Assembly: GCA_026989395.1 (NCBI GenBank)
Contig: JALSJK010000011.1
Location: 1 to 33,094 of the forward strand
From: Methylomonas sp.
Lineage (GTDB): Bacteria; Pseudomonadota; Gammaproteobacteria; Methylococcales; Methylomonadaceae
Length of the DNA: 33,094 nucleotides
Direction of reading: 5' to 3'
Shown here in pieces: positions 7,400 to 16,940 of the stretch (within the stretch, counting starts at the first letter, position 1; every line of letters begins with the position of its first letter). A program made the translations under genes and the position numbers. The notes under the pieces were generated by a model. It was not told the DNA's origin. It worked only from the letters and a program-made list of their open reading frames with translations, and ran no database searches.

Positions 7400-9688
7400 A
7401 TGCTAAATAAAGAACTTGAATTTACATTAAATCAGGCATTTAAAAATGCCCATGAAAAACGCCATGAATTCATCACGGTCGAGCACCTGTTACTAGCGTT
7501 ATTAGATAACAGCTCTGCAATTACCGTGTTAAAAGCATGTAACTGTAATGCCAATGCCTTGCGTGGTGAACTAACGCAATTTATTGACGAAACCATCTCC
7601 CTTATTCCTCAGGGAGTACAAAGGGAAACCCAGCCAACACTAGGCTTTCAGCGAGTTTTGCAAAGAGCGGTTTTTCACGTCCAGGCTTCTGATAAAAAAG
7701 AAGTTACCGGAGCAAATTTGCTGGTCGCTCTATTCAGCGAACAAGATTCTCATGCTATTTACCTGCTACACAAGCAGGATATTAATCGTCTTGATGTGGT
7801 TAATTTTCTGGCTCACGGCATCTCCAAAGTCACTCAGGACGATGAAGCTGAATCATCACCTTCGCCTGACGCTGAAACGGGCGATGCAAGCATTCAGGAA
7901 CAAACCGAAAGCCCCCTGGAAAAATATGCAACCAATTTGAATCAGGAAGCTATTGAAGGAAAAATTGACCCTTTAATCGGCCGGGAAGACGAAGTAGAAA
8001 GAACCATTCAGATTTTATGCCGCCGCAGAAAAAACAACCCCTTACTGGTAGGCGAAGCCGGAGTTGGCAAAACTGCAATTGCAGAAGGTTTGGCAAAAAA
8101 AATAGTCGAGGAAGAGGTTCCTGATGTTTTAAATAACAGCATTATTTACTCCCTGGACCTTGGTGCTCTGGTCGCTGGCACAAAATATCGAGGCGATTTT
8201 GAAAAACGCCTTAAAACCTTGATGAATCAGCTTAAAAAAGAACCTAATTCAATTTTATTCATTGATGAAATCCACACCATCATAGGTGCCGGTTCTGCCT
8301 CGGGTGGAGTAATGGATGCCTCGAACCTGATTAAACCCATGTTGGCATCGGGCCAATTACGATGCATAGGCTCAACAACCTATCAGGAATTTCGAGGTAT
8401 TTTTGAAAAAGATCACGCCTTAGCGAGACGCTTTCAGAAAGTTGATATTGTCGAGCCATCCGTTGATGACACCTATAAAATTCTACAGGGTCTTAAAACC
8501 CGTTTTGAGGAACACCACGATATCAAATATTCCATGGAAGGACTACGGGTTGCCGCTGAATTATCTGATCGGTACATTACCGACCGCCACCTGCCGGATA
8601 AGGCGATCGATGTCATTGATGAAGCTGGCGCAGGCCAACGGCTGCTTCCTGAAAATGAGCGCAAAGACATTATTGATACCCCGGATATTGAAAGTATTGT
8701 TGCCAAAATAGCACGAATTCCGCCAAAATCTGTTTCCTCAAACGATAAAGACAAACTTTTCGATCTTGAGAAAAATCTTAAAATGCTGGTCTTTGGTCAA
8801 GATGAAGCCATTACAGTTTTAGCTTCGGCGATCAAAATGGCCAGAGCCGGTTTACGAGACACCACCAAAACCATTGGTTCTTTCTTGTTCGCGGGTCCAA
8901 CTGGGGTTGGCAAAACAGAGGTTACCCGGCAATTGGCAAAAAATCTTGGCGTTGAGCTGATTCGATTTGATATGTCTGAATACATGGAAAGACATACCGT
9001 TTCACGTTTGATCGGAGCGCCCCCTGGTTATGTCGGCTATGATCAAGGTGGGTTGTTAACTGAACAGGTCAATAAACACCCGCATGCTGTATTATTGCTT
9101 GATGAACTGGAAAAAGCCCACCCAGATGTTTTTAATCTCTTATTGCAAGTCATGGATCACGGCACATTAACGGATAATAATGGACGAAAGACTGATTTCC
9201 GAAATATTATTCTGGTTATGACCACCAATGCCGGCGCCGAAGAAGGTAGTCGTGCTTCAATTGGTTTTACCAAGCAGGAACATAGCAGTGACAGCATGAA
9301 AGCAGTTGAAAAAGCTTTCTCACCAGAATTTAGAAATCGTCTGGATGCAGTTATTCAGTTTAAACCATTGGATATCAGTATCGTTGGCAATGTTGTCGAC
9401 AAATTCATTTTTGAACTTGAGACCTTACTGACCGATAAGCATGTAACGCTATCTTTAGACCCGGAAGCCAGACTATGGTTGGCTGAAAACGGTTGTGATC
9501 CTAAAATGGGTGCACGACCAATGGCCAGATTGATTCAGGAAGAAATCAAAAAACCTCTGGCAAACGATTTATTATTCGGAAAACTGGCCAATGGCGGCCA
9601 TGTGAGAGTCTTTGTTAAAGATAATAAACTTGACTTTGCAATTGAGAGCAAAGAATTAAGCGTCCCTGAAAATAGCGAACAATCGTAA
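7400..9688 (+). CDS. clpA: ATP-dependent Clp protease ATP-binding subunit ClpA
   Basis: ClpA is the hexameric AAA+ unfoldase of the ClpAP protease. The 762 residues contain the N-terminal repeat domain (residues 1-140), a charged linker rich in Glu/Asp/Ser, and two AAA+ modules. Walker A is GEAGVGKT at 218-225 and GPTGVGKT at 499-506. Walker B is FIDEIHT in the first module and LLDELEKAH in the second. The ClpP-docking IGF loop is visible as SIGFTKQE in the second module. It is preceded by TAGGAG and follows clpS closely. Full length, with no damage seen. clpP is not in the window. Confidence 0.97.
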   Translation: MLNKELEFTLNQAFKNAHEKRHEFITVEHLLLALLDNSSAITVLKACNCNANALRGELTQFIDETISLIPQGVQRETQPTLGFQRVLQRAVFHVQASDKKEVTGANLLVALFSEQDSHAIYLLHKQDINRLDVVNFLAHGISKVTQDDEAESSPSPDAETGDASIQEQTESPLEKYATNLNQEAIEGKIDPLIGREDEVERTIQILCRRRKNNPLLVGEAGVGKTAIAEGLAKKIVEEEVPDVLNNSIIYSLDLGALVAGTKYRGDFEKRLKTLMNQLKKEPNSILFIDEIHTIIGAGSASGGVMDASNLIKPMLASGQLRCIGSTTYQEFRGIFEKDHALARRFQKVDIVEPSVDDTYKILQGLKTRFEEHHDIKYSMEGLRVAAELSDRYITDRHLPDKAIDVIDEAGAGQRLLPENERKDIIDTPDIESIVAKIARIPPKSVSSNDKDKLFDLEKNLKMLVFGQDEAITVLASAIKMARAGLRDTTKTIGSFLFAGPTGVGKTEVTRQLAKNLGVELIRFDMSEYMERHTVSRLIGAPPGYVGYDQGGLLTEQVNKHPHAVLLLDELEKAHPDVFNLLLQVMDHGTLTDNNGRKTDFRNIILVMTTNAGAEEGSRASIGFTKQEHSSDSMKAVEKAFSPEFRNRLDAVIQFKPLDISIVGNVVDKFIFELETLLTDKHVTLSLDPEARLWLAENGCDPKMGARPMARLIQEEIKKPLANDLLFGKLANGGHVRVFVKDNKLDFAIESKELSVPENSEQS

Positions 9689-9696
9689 AACTGTTT

Positions 9697-9915
9697 TTAG
9701 CGCATACGAAATGTAATACGCCCCTTTGTTAAATCATAAGGGGTCATTTCAACTTTGACTGTATCCCCAGTTAAAATGCGGATGTAATGTTTACGCATTT
9801 TTCCGGAGATATGGGCCGTCACAATGTGGCCATTCTCTAATTCAACCCGAAACATTGCATTGGGCAAGGTTTCAATCACCTTCCCTTCCATTTCAATCTG
9901 ATCTTCTTTTGCCAT
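9697..9915 (-). CDS. infA: translation initiation factor IF-1
   Basis: The 72-residue protein has the complete IF-1 OB-fold sequence ([13 protein letters not shown], then [13 protein letters not shown] and KGRITFRMR at the end). IF-1 binds the ribosomal A site during initiation. Eight bases separate its stop codon from the clpA stop, so the two genes are convergent, with no clear terminator between them. The clpA-infA-bpt neighbourhood is widely conserved in gammaproteobacteria. Confidence 0.97.
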   Translation of the reverse strand: MAKEDQIEMEGKVIETLPNAMFRVELENGHIVTAHISGKMRKHYIRILTGDTVKVEMTPYDLTKGRITFRMR

Positions 9916-10043
9916 CTTCTAGTTATCTGTTTGTTTAAAAAGCAAGGCATACTAACATAAAACAAGGTTGTTGAGGAGCTTTGCTATCTGGTTTTTAACT
10001 TATCTTATCGATTTCACAAAACTTCGCCGAATCACAAACAAAA

Positions 10044-10784
10044 TCATGGCAGCTCGATTTCTTCATCTTTGTCAAAACACCTCCATTCTTCATTAATAAA
10101 TGCCTGAATGGGCCGATACTGATTTTTATAAGACATTTTCCGGCATTGCTTGATCCAGTAACCTAAATACAACCAAGGTAAGTTCAATTGCCTGGCATAC
10201 TGAATTTGCCATAACACCGCAAAATTACCTAGACCATAACGAGAATAATCCGGATCAAAAAAAGTATAGACAGCGGATAGCGCATCATTTAATTGATCTA
10301 TAATTGCAACAGCAACCAGCGTTTTATCAATTGTCATCTCGACAAATAAGGTATTGCACCAGGTACTTGAAAGAAAATTGAAATATTCTTCGGGGCTGGA
10401 CTGCGCCATTCCTCCCCCTTTATGCCGGTGTTGTTGATATTTTAAATAAAGATCATAATGAGCCTGATGAAAACTGGCCGACTTGATGGTTATATTAATA
10501 ATCGACTGATTCTTCAGCACCCGCTTTTGGCTTCGTGACGGCTTGAAATCAGCAACAGGAATTCTTACCGAAACACATGCAGAACACTGTTTACACAATG
10601 GCTTATAGACCAAATCGCCACTTCGTCGAAAACCATTTGCCAATAGTTGACTGTATATTGGAATTGATAGCTCAGTATCAGGGCGAACAAACGCTGATTG
10701 TTCAAGTCGATTTTCAAGATACCCGCAATCGTGTTCCTGACTTAAAAATAATGGAATTGAAATCACCCTGCATTCTAACTGCAT
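10044..10784 (-). CDS. bpt: aspartate/glutamate leucyltransferase (Bpt, ATE family)
   Basis: Bpt transfers leucine from Leu-tRNA to N-terminal Asp or Glu of proteins, creating an N-degron that ClpS-ClpAP recognises. Both partner genes lie just downstream. The protein has the N-terminal cysteine cluster C-x2-C-x2-C in CKQCSACVSVRIPV, the conserved R..KRVLKNQ, the GMAQSSPEEYFNFL region and the C-terminal YLGYWIKQCRKMSYKNQYRP block. I chose ATG at 10784 (246 residues). A TTG/GTG extension to 10796 would add four residues. The aat gene that often follows in this neighbourhood is not present here. Confidence 0.93.
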   Translation of the reverse strand: MQLECRVISIPLFLSQEHDCGYLENRLEQSAFVRPDTELSIPIYSQLLANGFRRSGDLVYKPLCKQCSACVSVRIPVADFKPSRSQKRVLKNQSIINITIKSASFHQAHYDLYLKYQQHRHKGGGMAQSSPEEYFNFLSSTWCNTLFVEMTIDKTLVAVAIIDQLNDALSAVYTFFDPDYSRYGLGNFAVLWQIQYARQLNLPWLYLGYWIKQCRKMSYKNQYRPIQAFINEEWRCFDKDEEIELP

Positions 10785-10858
10785 TTGATACACCAACAGA
10801 GTTAAAATTATATCTTAGCTTGATTTTACTTTGTTAAATTACCTGATATCTTTTAGGA

Positions 10859-10872
10859 ATGGCTTTAGCCAT
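10859..10872. repeat. short perfect hairpin, REP-like
   Basis: ATGGCT-TT-AGCCAT is a perfect 6-base-pair stem within GGAATGGCTTTAGCCATGAA, upstream of bpt and the oxidase operon. The remaining part of the 10785-11165 gap is AT-rich and holds only the promoter candidate described below. Confidence 0.45.
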
Positions 10873-11002
10873 GAAACTGAAAATCAGCGCAGCCAAATTA
10901 AATCCGGCTCAGAACATAAATCTGGCAAAATGAAATTAATCCCTTATAACTCCTGTTTTTTATTACCAAATTTCAAAATCACCTAACATATCATATTTTT
11001 AT

Positions 11003-11030
11003 TTGACCTTTTTCTCAATATTTGTATATT
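11003..11030 (+). promoter_or_regulatory. probable promoter of the ba3 oxidase operon
   Basis: TTGACC (11003-11008) and TATATT (11025-11030) are spaced by 16 bases in a strongly AT-rich stretch, 135 bases before the first oxidase gene. The resulting leader is about 120 bases long. Confidence 0.45.
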
Positions 11031-11165
11031 ATTAAACTTTAATAAACTTAGAATTCTGTTTCCAATTCATTTATATTGCTTACAGGAAAACTATATAAGG
11101 ATATTACAAAGCCGGATCTTCGCAGTTAATGAATGTGGCACAATAAACCAACCACGAGGTGAATC

Positions 11166-11318
11166 ATGAAACCGCTTGACGAAGAACAAAAAAAGAAAAT
11201 CATTGAAAGCCCTCCAGTAGGCACCTGGACATTAATGCTGGTTGTCGGTCTTAGCTTTGTCGTGGGCTGGCTTTTCCTCTATTATGGGGTATTTTTACCT
11301 CGCGGCGCAGTTAACTGA
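11166..11318 (+). CDS. small single-helix subunit of ba3-type cytochrome oxidase
   Basis: This 50-residue frame reads MKPLDEEQKKKIIESPPVGTW (residues 1-21), then a single transmembrane helix (about 22-44, ending WLFLYYGVFLPRGAVN). It has a good ribosome site (GAGGTG) and lies eight bases before subunit II, so it is part of the oxidase operon. Its size, single helix and position match the small subunit (IIa type) of B-family heme-copper oxidases, which completes the helix that is short or missing in subunit II. The role is inferred from position and topology. Confidence 0.75.
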   Translation: MKPLDEEQKKKIIESPPVGTWTLMLVVGLSFVVGWLFLYYGVFLPRGAVN

Positions 11319-11326
11319 GGTGAATC

Positions 11327-11857
11327 ATGCATATTGATCCATTAGAGAAAAAGTGGGGCTATATCTCAATAGGGATGGCCGGGTTATTCGTGGGTATCAT
11401 CATGATAGATTCTTTTATTCATGGCATCGATGCTCCTAGCAATGTCGAAACCATCAATTCGGCACGCCTGCACCTCACCAAAGAATTTGCCGAAGATAAC
11501 CTTGGCGTCCAGGTCGATGAAAAGGGCAAAATAACAGTCAGAATTGTTGCCGCTCGTTATGGCTTTTTTCCAAAACACGTCACCGTCCCGGCAGAAACCC
11601 CAGTGACTTTCCGTTGGGCCAGCATGGATGTTTTACATGGCGTACATATGCCGATGACCAACATGAGCACCATGATTGTTCCTGGCTATGTCTCTGAAGT
11701 TACCACAAGTTTTCCCAAACCCGCCAAATATCCTCTCTTGTGCAACGAATACTGCGGACTCGGCCATGATCATATGTGGAGTAATATTACTGTTGAAGCA
11801 AAAGAAACCTGGCAGGCCCCTTCAATAACAAAAACAGAGGAGACAGGCAATGAATGA
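11327..11857 (+). CDS. ba3-type cytochrome c oxidase subunit II (CuA)
   Basis: The 176-residue protein has one N-terminal transmembrane helix (about residues 10-30) and a periplasmic cupredoxin domain with a complete CuA site: His104 in DVLHGVHMP, then Cys139, Cys143, His147 and Met150 in CNEYCGLGHDHM. It receives electrons from periplasmic cytochrome c and passes them to subunit I. The short, one-helix form is typical of B-family (ba3) oxidases, in which the second helix is supplied by the small subunit encoded just upstream. Its end overlaps the start of subunit I by eight bases. Confidence 0.93.
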   Translation: MHIDPLEKKWGYISIGMAGLFVGIIMIDSFIHGIDAPSNVETINSARLHLTKEFAEDNLGVQVDEKGKITVRIVAARYGFFPKHVTVPAETPVTFRWASMDVLHGVHMPMTNMSTMIVPGYVSEVTTSFPKPAKYPLLCNEYCGLGHDHMWSNITVEAKETWQAPSITKTEETGNE

Positions 11858-13472
11858 TGCAGCCGTCAAAAAACTCGCGTTAAGCAATTTCTGGGTTGCT
11901 TTTATCGCATTTATTCTTGCTTGCTTCATGGGTGAATATCAAGTGCTTGAGCGAAGTGGATTATTTCCCCCGTTAGAGTCAGCCCCTGTTTATTTTGCAT
12001 CAGTCAGTACCCATGGCGTATTAATGGCTTATGTGCTGACAACCTTTTTTATTATGGGTTTTGGTTATTTCACTGCTGCTACCAGCCTTAAACGCCCCAT
12101 CTGGAACATCAAACTAGCCTGGACTGGCTTTGCGGTTACGTTATTTGGTGTAGTTCTCGCAGCCATTCCATTATTAACAGGCCGGGCATCCGTTCTGTAT
12201 ACTTTCTATCCGCCCATTCACGCCCATTATATTTTTTATATCGGCGCTGCATTACTGGTCGTAGGCTCCTGGATGTGGTGCTACATCATGATTATGATGA
12301 TGAAGCAATGGAAACAGGACAACCCAGGTGAGCCCGTACCTTTGGCCATGTTTGCGACAGTTGCAAATGCCTTTTTATGGCTTTGGACAAGCGCTGGAGT
12401 TGCCATGGAAGTGGTTTTCCAACTTATACCTTTTGCTTTAGGGTGGATGGATACTATTGACCCGGGCCTGGCAAGAACCTTGTTTGCCTGGACGTTGCAT
12501 CCCATTGTTTATTTCTGGCTAATTCCTGCCTACATTGCTTTTTATGTTTTTGTCCCAAAACAAGCTGGAGGCTATTTATTCAGCGACGAAATGGCCAGAG
12601 CTGCTTTTATTGTCTTAGTCGTATTCAGCTTACCAATTGGTTTCCACCATCTATACATGGATCCTGAACAAGCCGCAGGCTGGAAAATGTTGCATGGCTT
12701 TGGCACATTCGTCGTTACCTTGCCGACATTTATCACCGGTTTCACAGTTATCGCCTCAATGGAAATTGCCGCCCGACTACGTGGCGGAAAAGGATTGCTT
12801 AGTTGGATTGGCTCTCTACCCTGGACTAACCCGATGGTGCTCGCCATTATTTTATCTTTGCTAATGTTAATTTTTGGCGGTTTCGGCGGCATCGTTAATG
12901 CCAGTTATGCGATGAATGCTATGATTCACAATACCGCATGGGTTCCAGGCCATTTTCATCTCATTTTTGCCGGCACAACGGTCATTATGTACTTTGCCAT
13001 CGCCTATTACCTGTGGCCAATTATGACGGGCAAGGCTTTGTTTTCCAAAAAAATGGCGTTAGTACAACTGTGGACCTGGTTTATCGGCATGACCATTTTA
13101 ACTACGCCTTGGCATATTCTAGGTTTACTGGGTCAACCCCGGCGGATTTCCTCTGTTGAATACAACAGCATCCTTACTTTGGCTTGGGAACCCTATGAAT
13201 TTGCCATGATTGTTGGTGGTCTGGTGCTCCTTGGGTCTGCCTGTGTATTTATCTACATTCTGGTAATGACTCAATTTAAGAGCACAGAATCTTTTTCTGG
13301 AGAAGTTGAATATGCTTCCACTTATCATCCCGTAAAAAATCTACCGGAGTTCTTGAATGACTTCACTCTCTGGAATAAAGTCATTGCAGGCTTAATGGCG
13401 CTCAGTTTTGCCATTCCAATCCTGCAATTCTTTTTTATGGATACACATGGCTCAAGCCCATGGGGGTATTAA
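11850..13472 (+). CDS. ba3-type cytochrome c oxidase subunit I
   Basis: The 540-residue integral membrane protein has about 12-13 helices and reduces O2 to water with proton pumping. The heme and CuB histidines are visible: STHGVLMAY (low-spin heme), HPIVYFWL with the His-x3-Tyr pair of the CuB site, the FHHLYMDP pair, and HNTAWVPGHFHLIFAG near the C-terminal third, which holds the heme ligands. The glutamate of the A-family D-channel motif (GHPEVY) is replaced (LHPIVY), as expected in B-family enzymes. It overlaps subunit II by eight bases. The next gene encodes a diheme cytochrome that could be the electron donor. Confidence 0.93.
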   Translation: MNDAAVKKLALSNFWVAFIAFILACFMGEYQVLERSGLFPPLESAPVYFASVSTHGVLMAYVLTTFFIMGFGYFTAATSLKRPIWNIKLAWTGFAVTLFGVVLAAIPLLTGRASVLYTFYPPIHAHYIFYIGAALLVVGSWMWCYIMIMMMKQWKQDNPGEPVPLAMFATVANAFLWLWTSAGVAMEVVFQLIPFALGWMDTIDPGLARTLFAWTLHPIVYFWLIPAYIAFYVFVPKQAGGYLFSDEMARAAFIVLVVFSLPIGFHHLYMDPEQAAGWKMLHGFGTFVVTLPTFITGFTVIASMEIAARLRGGKGLLSWIGSLPWTNPMVLAIILSLLMLIFGGFGGIVNASYAMNAMIHNTAWVPGHFHLIFAGTTVIMYFAIAYYLWPIMTGKALFSKKMALVQLWTWFIGMTILTTPWHILGLLGQPRRISSVEYNSILTLAWEPYEFAMIVGGLVLLGSACVFIYILVMTQFKSTESFSGEVEYASTYHPVKNLPEFLNDFTLWNKVIAGLMALSFAIPILQFFFMDTHGSSPWGY

Positions 13473-13474
13473 AA

Positions 13475-14122
13475 ATGAAAAAATTACTTTTATCTGCTGT
13501 ATTGATTGCACCCTCTTTAGTAATTGCTGAGTCTTCTTCAAAAATTGCATGGACTCCAGAATTACTAAACTTTGTTAAACAAGGCAATGCCGACAAAGGT
13601 AAACAGCTGGCTATTGCCTGCTCAGGCTGTCATGGCGAAAACGGCGTTAGTCCGATGCCAGGCTATCCTTCCCTGGCTGGACAACTGGCAACCTACACCT
13701 ATAAGCAACTACGTGATTATGCTGATAACAGCCGTTCGCACCCATTAATGTCATCAGTTGCAGCTGGCTTGAGTGAACAAGACACCGCCGATCTGGCAGT
13801 CTGGTTCAGCACCCTGGCACTTCCCCCACAAAAAAAGGCAGACCCTAAATCCATTCAGCGCGCAAAAAAGCTGGCGACCCGCGGTGAAAGCAAGAGAATT
13901 TTACCTCCATGCTCTTCTTGCCACGGCACTGAAGGCCAGGGAGAAGTAATGGATATTCCGGCACTGGCAGGCCAACAGCCGGAATATTTTTCTGAAACAT
14001 TAAAGGCATACAAAACTGGTGACCGAAGTAATGATGTATACAGTAGAATGCGTTTGATCGCTAAACAGTTATCAGAAGAAGAAATTGATGACCTGGCCCA
14101 ATATTATTTGCAACTTAAATAA
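13475..14122 (+). CDS. diheme cytochrome c4-like protein
   Basis: The 215-residue exported protein starts with a signal peptide (MKKLLLSAVLIAPSLVIA) and carries two heme c sites, CSGCH at residues 49-53 and CSSCH at 146-150, in two related halves. This is the cytochrome c4 design. MKKLLL at 13475 is preferred over the upstream ATG at 13460, because GGGGGT lies nine bases before it and the shorter form starts with a proper signal sequence. It follows subunit I immediately, so it is likely the periplasmic donor to the CuA site. This is inferred from context. Confidence 0.9.
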   Translation: MKKLLLSAVLIAPSLVIAESSSKIAWTPELLNFVKQGNADKGKQLAIACSGCHGENGVSPMPGYPSLAGQLATYTYKQLRDYADNSRSHPLMSSVAAGLSEQDTADLAVWFSTLALPPQKKADPKSIQRAKKLATRGESKRILPPCSSCHGTEGQGEVMDIPALAGQQPEYFSETLKAYKTGDRSNDVYSRMRLIAKQLSEEEIDDLAQYYLQLK

Positions 14123-14163
14123 ACCTAGATCTTTGACTTCCCTACAACACAGAAGAATAGACT

Positions 14164-14364
14164 ATGACAATTGATCGTATGGTTCTTGCCATTGCTGGAA
14201 CATTTATTTTACTAAGTGTATGCTTGGCAGTATGGCACTCGATTAACTGGTTATGGTTTACTGGATTTGTCGGTGCCAATTTACTGCAATCGGCATTTAC
14301 CGGCTTTTGTCCTATGGCAATCCTGTTAAAAAAATTAGGCGTTAAACCGGGTTCTGCTTTTTAA
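14164..14364 (+). CDS. YgaP-like DUF2892 two-helix membrane protein
   Basis: The 66-residue protein is almost entirely two hydrophobic helices ([19 protein letters not shown] and [19 protein letters not shown]) ending in [16 protein letters not shown]. The TGFCPM ending is the mark of the DUF2892 domain that forms the membrane part of the rhodanese protein YgaP. Here it lacks the rhodanese domain. It sits 41 bases after the diheme cytochrome and 43 before the multiheme cytochrome. Its function is unknown. In YgaP this part anchors the protein and is near the sulfur-transfer site. Confidence 0.85.
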   Translation: MTIDRMVLAIAGTFILLSVCLAVWHSINWLWFTGFVGANLLQSAFTGFCPMAILLKKLGVKPGSAF

Positions 14365-14407
14365 AATAAAACCTGTTATAAAACGTCGTACAAATTATGG
14401 TAAGAAA

Positions 14408-16852
14408 ATGACAAGCCTACAACCCAGACACCTATTATCAATTATGTTTGGCTGCCTGATAACATCAACCCAAGTATCGGCAAAAGTTAAACCATTCAAC
14501 ATGGAGAACTCAGAAAAACCAGTTGAAAACATTCCAAAAATCATTAAAAAAACGGATCCTTATAAACCCAAGAATGATTACAACATCACCATTAATTATG
14601 AGCTGGGCATGCACTGTACCGGTTTTGATTTTTCTTACTGCTGCATCCTGCCTCCTTATAACTCCATTCAAAGTCAGGTAGTAAAAACTGCAACTGGACC
14701 CTATCAGTTCCCACAATTACTGAAATCCGACCCTAAAGACCCGACCGTACTGGTTGATGGTAAAAAGCGCATGAAACTGGAGTATGGTCATATTGACAAT
14801 ACTTTTTCTGAAGGCACCAAACTGGCTTACTGGAACATCCCTTATGATGTTAACAAAGATGGCAAATACAGTGACCATGAAAATGTCGGGAATGCCTATT
14901 TTACCCACCTTTATATCTACAAAGACCTGAAAGGCAGCAATCCTGAAAAAACCAGTCTGGACAGCAAGAAAAAGCGTATTGGCATTGAACTTCCCATACC
15001 ACGAGATGCCGGCCCTTCTGGAGCACCGCTTAAGGATGGTCATTTACACTACACCGGCGAAACCGGCACCGTGGTCTATACCAAATCCCCGGTACTGGAT
15101 AATGTGCCCATTGTGTTAACCAACCCCGGCATTTGGGATGCACTGGGCTTGCCACTGACACCGTTTTATGACGAGCTGATGAAAAAAAGCCCGCTTGAGA
15201 TCGTTGAAAGTGATATTCGACCCTACCAGGAAGCCTGGGTCGCATTGGTTGACGCCAAAACCAAAAAGCCCGTGATTGACAGTCACACAGGCAAGCCTGT
15301 CAAATTTATCGGCACCAATCCCATCGATGTACCCAATTGCTCTAATTGCCATGCCAATGAGAATGCCAATGGCAAAACCTTTACCCTTTACAAGCAGGAA
15401 AAAGCATTCTGGAAAGGACTCGGGGCAACTGATTACATGGCAGATTTAAAAGCCACTTCCATTTCAATTTTACAAATTCATGACGCCCGTCATGGCACCC
15501 AATTTATTGCCAATTATGATCCTTCCAGCCGCGCCACTCAAAACCGCTTGGGTGGCGATCCGGTTTTATGCCAACAATGTCATGCTGATAATGTCATTGG
15601 CGTCTTACAATCCAAAGGCATTGCCCAGGTATTATCCGGCAGTAAAACCATGGAGTCCTGGGATACGCCCATCATGGCCTTATCAGAAGCCTTGCACAGA
15701 GTTCATCAAACCATACGGCCACTGCCTGATGCAGAAGGCCGTACCGGAACCTGTGCTGGCTGCCACCCGGCACATAGACAAGATGGCTCTATGGATGGCT
15801 ACCCCATTTCACCTGATGGCAAAAATTTCTATGCCAATGCTGACAACCGCGACACCAAAGGCGGCTGTTTTGCCGGCCGCGATGTCCATTCAAACCCAAA
15901 CAAGGACAAAGATGGCGTCGGCACACCTGAACACCTGAATCACATTGGCAAATGGATGCAGACAAATGTTTCTAAAATAGGCATTAGCAAAAATGGTAAA
16001 GGCATGTGGTGTACCAACTGCCATAACCAGTTATCAAGGGAATTATATCAACGCGATAATCTGCAAAACGCCTTTAAACAAACCGGCGAAACTATCCGTA
16101 ACCTGCCTCTAGATGAAATCGCCGTTGCTATCGGTGTTGACAGTACAACGCTTAAGGAAAAATATCTTGATCCTAAAGTGGTGCTCGATAAAAACGGCCA
16201 TGACACACCAGGAAAATCCGGTATTTTGCTGACCTGGTCAAAAACCAGGATGACGCCAGATATTGTTGTAATTGCAACCAAAGATGGCAAGCCGTTGATC
16301 TCTAAAGATGCGGATGGCGATGTTAATGTTTCCATTTTATCTGCAAATCCAACGGCAAAACTTGCTGCTCTGTCATTACCCAAAGAGGCGACCGGAATTG
16401 CCGCAGTGCCTTATTCAGCTGCCAGCCATGGCCGTGATTACTGGCTGTCTCCCGGTGCGCCACATTGTGCAGACTGCCATGCGCCACCTTTTGTTGAAGG
16501 TCAGGGCGGGGTTGCTTTCCCAATTAACCAGCCTGGAAAATACAGCCTGATGCGTTACTCAAAAGGCCACGCAGGACTTGCCTGCCAAGCTTGTCATGAA
16601 TCTATTCATGGCTTATATCCAGTCACACCAACGGTTGACCCAACAACATATAAACAGGCTACTCAATACAATCCTGACGGCAGCCATGGACCTTTATTAT
16701 GCGCTTCTTGCCACGAAACCAACAAAACCGGTGTTCCACTGGTCGCTGAAGCATTAACTTATAATGGCAAGAAAATCAAAAACGATCTGGATGCCGCAAT
16801 TAGCTGGATACATGCGAATGCTCCGGATTTAGGAGGCAAAAATCCAAAGTAA
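14408..16852 (+). CDS. seven-heme c-type cytochrome with long N-terminal heme-free region
   Basis: The 814-residue exported protein has a signal peptide (cleavage probably after VSA, residue 25) and seven heme c motifs: CSNCH (311), CQQCH (388), CAGCH (449), CTNCH (535), CADCH (687), CQACH (726) and CASCH (765). The first 300 residues hold no heme. They contain a cysteine cluster (Cys70, Cys78, Cys79 in GMHCTGFDFSYCCILPP) and a good EF-hand loop, DVNKDGKYSDHE (147-158). A Lys/Gly/Asp-rich stretch with Asp repeats follows the fourth heme (DGKPLISKDADGD). Function and partner are unknown. Position suggests a link to the oxidase upstream and the prolyl isomerase and thioredoxin genes downstream. 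Not a truncated copy, with no frameshift seen. Confidence 0.92.
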   Translation: MTSLQPRHLLSIMFGCLITSTQVSAKVKPFNMENSEKPVENIPKIIKKTDPYKPKNDYNITINYELGMHCTGFDFSYCCILPPYNSIQSQVVKTATGPYQFPQLLKSDPKDPTVLVDGKKRMKLEYGHIDNTFSEGTKLAYWNIPYDVNKDGKYSDHENVGNAYFTHLYIYKDLKGSNPEKTSLDSKKKRIGIELPIPRDAGPSGAPLKDGHLHYTGETGTVVYTKSPVLDNVPIVLTNPGIWDALGLPLTPFYDELMKKSPLEIVESDIRPYQEAWVALVDAKTKKPVIDSHTGKPVKFIGTNPIDVPNCSNCHANENANGKTFTLYKQEKAFWKGLGATDYMADLKATSISILQIHDARHGTQFIANYDPSSRATQNRLGGDPVLCQQCHADNVIGVLQSKGIAQVLSGSKTMESWDTPIMALSEALHRVHQTIRPLPDAEGRTGTCAGCHPAHRQDGSMDGYPISPDGKNFYANADNRDTKGGCFAGRDVHSNPNKDKDGVGTPEHLNHIGKWMQTNVSKIGISKNGKGMWCTNCHNQLSRELYQRDNLQNAFKQTGETIRNLPLDEIAVAIGVDSTTLKEKYLDPKVVLDKNGHDTPGKSGILLTWSKTRMTPDIVVIATKDGKPLISKDADGDVNVSILSANPTAKLAALSLPKEATGIAAVPYSAASHGRDYWLSPGAPHCADCHAPPFVEGQGGVAFPINQPGKYSLMRYSKGHAGLACQACHESIHGLYPVTPTVDPTTYKQATQYNPDGSHGPLLCASCHETNKTGVPLVAEALTYNGKKIKNDLDAAISWIHANAPDLGGKNPK

Positions 16853-16871
16853 CTATTCGTTTTGAATAACC

Positions 16872-16895
16872 CCGGGCCTGTTTATTCAGGTCCGG
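16872..16895 (+). terminator. possible intrinsic terminator after the multiheme cytochrome
   Basis: CCGGGCCTG and CAGGTCCGG form a stable 9-base stem (one G-U type mismatch) with a six-base loop, 20 bases after the stop codon. The T-run that follows is short, so it may attenuate transcription of the downstream isomerase gene rather than stop it. Confidence 0.55.
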
Positions 16896-16940
16896 AGTTT
16901 CAAAAACTCTATACCACTTTCTGCAATTACCCCCTCACAC

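Noticed and set aside
10577-10837. Plus-strand open frame of 86 codons
   Set aside because: It is opposite the N-terminal coding part of bpt, which has clear family motifs.
13460-13474. ATG at 13460 as start of the diheme cytochrome
   Set aside because: It lies inside the last codons of the oxidase subunit and would put extra residues before a normal signal peptide.
15480-15938. Plus-strand open frame of 152 codons
   Set aside because: It overlaps the seven-heme cytochrome in another frame; the cytochrome frame holds the heme sites.
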